Assembly (NCBI GenBank): GCA_902798815.1
Contig: CADBYH010000007.1
Coordinates: 1-55,215 of the forward strand
Direction of reading: 5' to 3'
Source of the DNA: an uncultured Erysipelotrichaceae bacterium
Lineage (GTDB): Bacteria > Bacillota_I > Bacilli_A > RF39 > UBA660
DNA: 55,215 nt
The position numbers and the translations under genes are program-made. The notes below the pieces were generated by a model. That model made no database searches, was not told where the DNA came from, and saw nothing but the letters and a program-made list of their open reading frames with translations. Below, in pieces: positions 50,221 to 55,215 of the stretch. The stretch's first letter is position 1, and each line of letters opens with the position of its first letter.

Positions 50221-51774
50221 ATGAATAGTACAGTATTCTCCATTTTACTTGTTGTTATAGGTCTTGTAGTAGGCTTTTGTATATCTTTAGGAATTAGTTT
50301 TTTGAATGGAAAAAATGCTTCAAAAAAATCAGAAAAACTAATTAATCAAGCAAAAAAAGATATCGAAAAATTGAAAAGGGATGCAGCTATTGAGCAAAAA
50401 GAAGAAGCTCATAAAGCTAAAATGGATTTAGATAAAGAAATTCGTGAAAGACGTGAAGAAATTAAAGAAAGTGAGAATAGATTATTACAACGTGAGTCTA
50501 ATATAGATAAAAGAGAAGAAATGTTTCAAAAACGTGAATTAGCATTAGATGAACGTGATAGTAAACTTTCTGAAAAACAAGAAGAAATTCAATTAGAAAA
50601 AAGTAAAGTGGAGGAAATAAAAAAAGAACAACTTGATTTACTTGAAAGGATATCTGGTTTTAGTAAAGATAAAGCTCGTGAATTAGTTATGAGCAAAGTT
50701 AAAGAAAAAATGACCAAAGAGATATCTGAATATATTAGAGAACGTGAAAATGAGGCTAAGCTTGAAGCTGATAAATTTGCACGTGAATTAATTGTAACAT
50801 CAATGCAGAAATATGCTGCTGATATTGCGAGTGATCAAACAGTTACTGTTGTTGATTTACCTAATGATGAAATGAAAGGTAGAATTATTGGTCGTGAAGG
50901 AAGAAATATAAGGACAATAGAGGCAATAACTGGAGTTGATTTAATTATTGATGATACTCCTGAAGCTGTAGTATTATCTAGTTTTGATCCTTTACGTAGA
51001 GAAATTGCTAGAATTACATTAGAGAGTCTTATTAAAGATGGAAGAATTCATCCTACTCGTATTGAAGAATTATATGATAAAGTTTGTAAGGATATGAAAA
51101 AACAAATAATTCAATATGGACAAGATGTTACTTTTGAGTTAGGACTTACAAAATTTGCGCCTGAATTAATTGAAATAATTGGTAAACTTCATTTTAGAAC
51201 TAGTTACGGACAAAATGCATTACAACATTCTAAGGAAGTTGCTGAATTATCAGGATTATTAGCTGGAGAACTTGGTGAGAATGTTACTCTTGCTAAAAGA
51301 GCTGGACTTTTACATGATATAGGTAAAGCAATTGATCATGAAGTTGAAGGAAGTCATGTTGATATTGGAGTAGATATTGCCAAGAAATATCATGAGAATG
51401 AAACAGTTATTAATTCAATTGCTTCACATCATGGTGATACTCAAGCAACTAGTGTTATTTCTACAATTGTTGCTATTGCTGATGCTTTATCAGCATCACG
51501 TCCAGGAGCAAGAAATGATTCATTAGAGAATTATATTAAAAGACTTTCTCAACTTGAAGAAGTTGGTAATGAAATTAAAGGTGTTGAAAAAACATTTGCT
51601 GTTCAGGCAGGACGTGAATTACGTGTTATTGTTAAACCAGAAGATGTTGATGATTTAGAAACTCATACTATTGCTCGTGAGGTAAAAGAAAAGATTGAAA
51701 ATAATTTGAAATATCCTGGAACAATTAAGATAACAGTTATTCGTGAAACAAGAGCTCAAGAAGAGGCTAAGTAA
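50221..51774 (+). CDS. rny: Ribonuclease Y
   Basis: 517 aa, close to the B. subtilis length of 520. An N-terminal membrane helix (about residues 4-25) is followed by a long charged coiled coil to about 190, a KH domain ([19 protein letters not shown]) and an HD domain (LHDIGKA, His365-Asp366). It starts bulk mRNA decay at the membrane in Firmicutes. GGAGG precedes the ATG. The gene for the 5' exonuclease RNase J lies about 0.4 kb downstream on the other strand. Confidence 0.98.
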   Translation: MNSTVFSILLVVIGLVVGFCISLGISFLNGKNASKKSEKLINQAKKDIEKLKRDAAIEQKEEAHKAKMDLDKEIRERREEIKESENRLLQRESNIDKREEMFQKRELALDERDSKLSEKQEEIQLEKSKVEEIKKEQLDLLERISGFSKDKARELVMSKVKEKMTKEISEYIRERENEAKLEADKFARELIVTSMQKYAADIASDQTVTVVDLPNDEMKGRIIGREGRNIRTIEAITGVDLIIDDTPEAVVLSSFDPLRREIARITLESLIKDGRIHPTRIEELYDKVCKDMKKQIIQYGQDVTFELGLTKFAPELIEIIGKLHFRTSYGQNALQHSKEVAELSGLLAGELGENVTLAKRAGLLHDIGKAIDHEVEGSHVDIGVDIAKKYHENETVINSIASHHGDTQATSVISTIVAIADALSASRPGARNDSLENYIKRLSQLEEVGNEIKGVEKTFAVQAGRELRVIVKPEDVDDLETHTIAREVKEKIENNLKYPGTIKITVIRETRAQEEAK

Positions 51775-51787
51775 GCCTCTTTTTTTG
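51761..51787 (+). terminator. Terminator after rny
   Basis: 8-bp G/C-containing stem (51761-51768 with 51774-51781), 5-nt loop, U-run of about seven; the stop codon is in the loop. Confidence 0.88.
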
Positions 51788-51829
51788 TATAATCTTTTTA
51801 TATTTCTAATAATATAATTGGAGGTGTAA

Positions 51830-52168
51830 ATGATTAATATTAATTATTATTGGAAAATTGGTAAATTTATATTTGATAAAAATAATAAATGTTTAAATAT
51901 TACTATTAAGTGCTCTGAATTTTTATCGTATTATTATGGTAATAGTAGTTTGTTTTCTCTAAAAAATATGAAGTATATTAAAAAAATATATTTGTATTTT
52001 CCTATATATGATTATCATATGGAGTATATAGATTGGAATTGTTATAAAGTATTACTTAATCTTAACAAATGTGAATGTTATTTTTATTATTATATAGTTC
52101 TATTTTGTAATAGTAATTTGTTTGAATTGACTGATATGATTAATAATCAAATTTATTTTAGAATATAA
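51830..52168 (+). CDS. Short DUF1016-N-like protein
   Basis: 112 aa, Tyr/Asn-rich. It resembles a lone DUF1016 N-terminal (YhcG-N) domain: YYWKIGKFIFD near the start, SEFLSYYYGNSSLFSLKNMK then YIKKIYLYFP in the middle, and a WNCYKVLL...LFELTDMINNQIYFRI end matching the usual WSHY...WSVREL...QI layout. The PDDEXK nuclease half of full-length DUF1016 proteins is absent. GGAGGTG precedes the ATG at 51830. It stands alone between rny and rnjA with a terminator on each side. Recognition is by pattern only. Confidence 0.6.
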   Translation: MININYYWKIGKFIFDKNNKCLNITIKCSEFLSYYYGNSSLFSLKNMKYIKKIYLYFPIYDYHMEYIDWNCYKVLLNLNKCECYFYYYIVLFCNSNLFELTDMINNQIYFRI

Positions 52169-52197
52169 AAATCTACTCATTAAAGAGTAGATTTTTT
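52167..52197. terminator. Bidirectional terminator between the DUF1016-N-like gene and rnjA
   Basis: 12-bp perfect stem (52167-52178 with 52185-52196), 6-nt loop, A-run and T-run flanks; it contains both stop codons. Confidence 0.9.
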
Positions 52198-53881
52198 ATT
52201 TGTTTTTTCTTTTTATATCTAATATTACTGGTAGAATGATTGGCTTCCTTCCAGTTATATTATATATGAATGGATATAGAGCTTCTGTAATATCACTTTT
52301 TAGTGTTGCAAAAGTTGACTTTGGATTTTTTAGTGCTGTTGTAATTGTTTGTTCTGCTTTGTTTTCTATTTTTCTTATTAGTTCTTCATTTTCATTTACT
52401 AATATAAATCCTCGTGTTGTAATATTTGGTTTAATTAGTAATTCTCTATTTTTCATATCAACATTTACAATTACAACTAGAATTCCATCGGTTGCCATTA
52501 TTTTTCTATCTTTGATAACTGCTCCACCGATTTCTCCAATTCTATTTCCATCTACATAGATGTCTGCACCTGGTTTACTTTCACCTCTAGTGACTACATG
52601 ATTTATAAGATTTAGGGTATCTCCATTTTTTAATATAAATGTATTTTCTTTTGGAATGCCACAATTTATACCAATGTTTGCTTGTTTTTTAAGCATTCTA
52701 TAATCACCATGGAATGGCATTAAATATTTTGGTTTAATTAGTCTTATTAGAAGTTTTATTTCTTCTTCATTGGCATGTCCTGAAGTATGTAAGTCTTGCA
52801 ATACATTGTTTGTATAAACTTTAACACCTTTTAAATATAACTTATTAATTGTTTTTGAAATACTAAGAGCATTTCCAGGAATTGCTGATGATGAGAAAAT
52901 TACTACATCATCAGGTCTTAATTTAATTTGTTTATGAGTTCCATTAGCAATTCTTGATAGAGCTGCTAAAGGTTCACCTTGACTTCCTGTACAAAGGATT
53001 GCAACTTCATTTGGTTTTAAATTATTTGCTTCTTCTGGTGTTATTAAAAGTTCTTTATGTTCAATATATCCTCCATTTAAAGATATATTTATATTGTTTT
53101 CCATACTTCTACCAAAGATACATATTTTTCTATTATGTTTGAAACATGTTTCAAATATATGTTTTACTCTGTATATGTTTGATGCAAAAGTTGCAATTAT
53201 TATTCTATTATTTTTACACTTATCAAACATTTCATTTAATGTTTCATCAACGACAGATTCACTATTTGAGAATCCTTCATTTAGTGCATTTGTAGAGTCT
53301 CCAATTAAGACATCAACACCTTTTTCTCCAAGAGATGCCATTTTATATAGATCAGCCATTGGTCCAATTGGTGTAAGATCGAATTTGTAATCTCCTGTTG
53401 TAACTATTCTTCCATCAGGCGTATTTATACTTATTCCATGTGAATCAGGTATTGAGTGTGTTATTCTGAAAAACTCTATTTCTATTTCTTTAAATTTTAA
53501 TTTAGTTTTGTCGGTATAAACAAACAAATTGTCATATCTAATATTTCTATCTTGAAGCTTAACAGATATTAATTCTTTAGCATGGTTTGGTGCATATATA
53601 GCAGGAATATTAATACTTTGTAATAAGAATGGTATTCCTCCGATATGATCTTCATGTCCATGAGTAATTAATAATGCTTTAATTTTATCTTCATTTTCCT
53701 TTAAAAAAGTAAAATCAGGAAGAACGTAATCAACTCCCATTAATTCACTTTCTGGAAAACTTACACCGGCATCAATAATAACAATCGCGTCTTTATGCAT
53801 TACACAATACATATTTTTTCCGACTTCTCCTAAACCACCTAGAACTATTATTTTTGTCCCATTGGTTTTTTCTTTATTCAT
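52196..53881 (-). CDS. rnjA: Ribonuclease J
   Basis: 561 aa. The metallo-beta-lactamase/beta-CASP core has the zinc motif HGHEDH (74-79) intact, with GVDYVLPDF before it and TGDYKFD, TGSQGEPLAALSR and HTSGHA (as DLHTSGHANEEE) after it. An intact active site argues for the J1 type rather than the degenerate J2. It is a 5'-3' exonuclease and endonuclease for mRNA decay and rRNA maturation. AAGGAG precedes the ATG at 53881. Confidence 0.97.
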   Translation of the reverse strand: MNKEKTNGTKIIVLGGLGEVGKNMYCVMHKDAIVIIDAGVSFPESELMGVDYVLPDFTFLKENEDKIKALLITHGHEDHIGGIPFLLQSINIPAIYAPNHAKELISVKLQDRNIRYDNLFVYTDKTKLKFKEIEIEFFRITHSIPDSHGISINTPDGRIVTTGDYKFDLTPIGPMADLYKMASLGEKGVDVLIGDSTNALNEGFSNSESVVDETLNEMFDKCKNNRIIIATFASNIYRVKHIFETCFKHNRKICIFGRSMENNINISLNGGYIEHKELLITPEEANNLKPNEVAILCTGSQGEPLAALSRIANGTHKQIKLRPDDVVIFSSSAIPGNALSISKTINKLYLKGVKVYTNNVLQDLHTSGHANEEEIKLLIRLIKPKYLMPFHGDYRMLKKQANIGINCGIPKENTFILKNGDTLNLINHVVTRGESKPGADIYVDGNRIGEIGGAVIKDRKIMATDGILVVIVNVDMKNRELLIKPNITTRGFILVNENEELIRKIENKAEQTITTALKNPKSTFATLKSDITEALYPFIYNITGRKPIILPVILDIKRKNK

Positions 53882-53927
53882 AAAATCTCCTTCCTTTTTT
53901 AAGTTTTTATAAAGAACTAACTAAGTA

Positions 53928-53956
53928 ATTATAATATATTTTTCTAAATTTGTCTA
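53928..53956 (-). promoter_or_regulatory. Sigma-A promoter of rnjA
   Basis: Minus strand: TAGACA (53956-53951), 17-nt spacer, TATAAT (53933-53928), about 47 nt before the coding start. Confidence 0.8.
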
Positions 53957-54017
53957 TTTTATTTATGTAGATAGTGTAAACTAAGTTTATATGTTATAAT
54001 ATCTAAGAGGTGATAAT

Positions 54018-55055
54018 ATGGGTCTTTTTAATAAAATTAAAAATATGTTTAAATCAACTGAAAAAGTTGTTGAAAAAGATGAAAATATTAAAGATGACAC
54101 TAGTAAAAATGAATCGAAAAAACAGGAAGAAAAATCAGTTAAGGTATACGAAAAAGGATTATCAAAGTCAAGAAATGGATTTGTTTCTAAACTTGTAAAT
54201 TTAACAAATCGTTATAGCAAAATAACTGATGAGTATTTTGATGAACTAGAAGAAATACTTATTATGGCAGATATTGGTGTAAATACTGTAATGGATTTTA
54301 TTGATAGACTTAAAGATAGAGTTAAAAAAGAAAATATTAGTGATCCATCAGAACTTAAAGAAATAATTGTTGATGAGTTGTTTATTATATACGTTAATGA
54401 TGAGGTTTTAAGTAACAAGATTAATTTTAATGATAAAGATGTTACAGTTGTTTTATTTGTTGGAGTTAATGGTGTTGGGAAAACTACTACTATTGCGAAA
54501 ATTGCTAATAAATATAAAGATCAAGGTAAAAAAATATTACTTGTTGGTGCTGATACTTTTAGAGCAGGAGCAGTTGAACAGTTAAAAGAGTGGAGTGACA
54601 AGGTTGGAGTAGGTTTTTATGGCAAAGAAGATAGTGATCCAGCTAGTGTTGTTTATGATGGTATAGAACTTGCGAAAAAGGAAAAATATGATTTAGTTCT
54701 TATTGATACTGCAGGAAGACTTCAAAATAAAGTTAATTTGATGAAAGAGTTAGAAAAAATTAATAAAGTAATTGATAGTTTGGTAGATGGAGGAGCAAGT
54801 GAAACATTACTTGTTGTTGATGCAACTACTGGGCAAAATGGTATTAGTCAAGCAAAAGCATTTAAGGAAATTACTAATATAACAGGTATAGTCCTTACTA
54901 AATTGGATGGCACTGCTAAAGGTGGAATTGTTCTGGCAATTAAAGAAAGTGTTGGAGTACCTGTTAAATATATAGGTCTTGGTGAAACAAAAGATGATTT
55001 ACAAGTTTTTGATATTGAAAAATATATATATGGTTTATTTAAGGATATGATGTAG
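54018..55055 (+). CDS. ftsY: Signal recognition particle receptor FtsY
   Basis: 345 aa. A basic amphipathic start (MGLFNKIKNMFKS) and a short acidic/Lys-rich A domain are followed by the N domain (about residues 50-130) and the SRP-type GTPase: GVNGVGKTTT (from about 149), DTFRAGAVEQL, DTAGRLQNK and TKLDGTAKGG. It docks SRP-ribosome complexes at the membrane. RBS AGAGGTGATAAT precedes the ATG. No ffh follows within the window. Confidence 0.98.
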   Translation: MGLFNKIKNMFKSTEKVVEKDENIKDDTSKNESKKQEEKSVKVYEKGLSKSRNGFVSKLVNLTNRYSKITDEYFDELEEILIMADIGVNTVMDFIDRLKDRVKKENISDPSELKEIIVDELFIIYVNDEVLSNKINFNDKDVTVVLFVGVNGVGKTTTIAKIANKYKDQGKKILLVGADTFRAGAVEQLKEWSDKVGVGFYGKEDSDPASVVYDGIELAKKEKYDLVLIDTAGRLQNKVNLMKELEKINKVIDSLVDGGASETLLVVDATTGQNGISQAKAFKEITNITGIVLTKLDGTAKGGIVLAIKESVGVPVKYIGLGETKDDLQVFDIEKYIYGLFKDMM

Positions 55056-55061
55056 GTGACT

Positions 55062-55158
55062 AACTATTAAAAGTCAATAGTAATTTTGAAATTTTTAATA
55101 GTTTGTTTGAAATTGAAAATTATCCCATGCCAAAAAGATTTCACAAAGTGAAATTTTT
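55062..55158 (+). terminator. Possible terminators after ftsY
   Basis: Two hairpins: 11 bp with a 20-nt loop (55062-55072 with 55093-55103), and 7 bp with a 3-nt loop (55138-55144 with 55148-55154) followed by five T residues. The second looks more like an intrinsic terminator. No coding frame is seen from 55056 to the window end. Confidence 0.4.
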
Positions 55159-55215
55159 GAAAAAATTAAATAAATAATTATTTCAATAAAGACGGATTAT
55201 AATCAATGTTGTTTT

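Noticed and set aside
1-55215. Reassigned TGA codon (Mycoplasma-type code)
   Set aside because: Clear genes end with TGA at expected lengths (der, the RodZ-like gene) and Trp positions are TGG.
1-55215. CRISPR array, insertion sequence, prophage or integrated element
   Set aside because: No spaced direct repeats, transposase, integrase or phage gene was seen, and base composition looks even throughout.

Overview
The window reads as a chromosomal segment of a low-GC, walled member of the Bacilli. It is very A/T-rich (my estimate is under 30% GC, not computed), densely coded, uses strong GGAGG/AGGTGG ribosome sites, and has Bacillus-type RNase P RNA, two T-box leaders, EzrA, GpsB, RecU, RNase Y and RNase J. 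TGA is used as a stop (for example der and the RodZ-like gene) and Trp is TGG, so this is not the Mycoplasma code. SpoIVA, SpoVIF, an alpha/beta-type SASP and a Cse60-like protein mark a lineage able to form endospores, or only recently unable to. An uncultured RF39/Erysipelotrichales-like gut or sediment bacterium would fit, but the sequence alone does not fix the taxon.

Layout. 1-2.5 kb (minus): anchored C39-like peptidase, DUF1294 protein, YtqA-type radical SAM enzyme. 2.6-7 kb: VanY-type carboxypeptidase, zinc-ribbon membrane protein, GH31 glycosidase. 7-13 kb: Leu T-box, unknown membrane protein and leuS; transglutaminase-like protein; Cse60-like protein; MurJ/SpoVB-type flippase. 13-18 kb: FemX-like transferase and an unannotated 54-aa ORF (minus), trmB, and a four-gene envelope operon (lipoprotein, charged protein, DUF948-like, YtxH). 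18-24.5 kb: Tyr T-box and tyrS, anchored beta-propeller protein, histidine phosphatase, rpsD with a structured leader (minus), ezrA and a pilin-like overlapping gene. 24.5-31.8 kb: thiI, SASP, two acetate kinases flanking a PrsW protease, nrnA, engB. 31.8-36.5 kb (minus): der, SHOCT-like gene, spoVIF, a new repeat protein, spoIVA. 36.6-42 kb: membrane proteins, HU, cca, dnaD, nth. 42-45.4 kb (minus): recU-ponA. 45.4-55 kb: small ORF, gpsB, rnpB, rodZ, pgsA, recA, murE, rny, a DUF1016-N-like mini-protein, rnjA (minus) and ftsY.

Most of the content is housekeeping: translation, replication and repair, wall synthesis and division, RNA decay. Gene neighbourhoods resemble Bacillus (der/spoIVA/HU; dnaD-nth beside ponA-recU; gpsB-rnpB). 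The least explained parts are a repeat protein between spoVIF and spoIVA, a SASP with a long basic tail behind a sigma-G-like promoter, an rpsD leader whose pairing segments interleave as in a pseudoknot, a T-box operon carrying an unknown membrane protein, and a 112-residue DUF1016-N-like protein between the two major RNase genes. I saw no CRISPR array, prophage, insertion sequence or tRNA gene.
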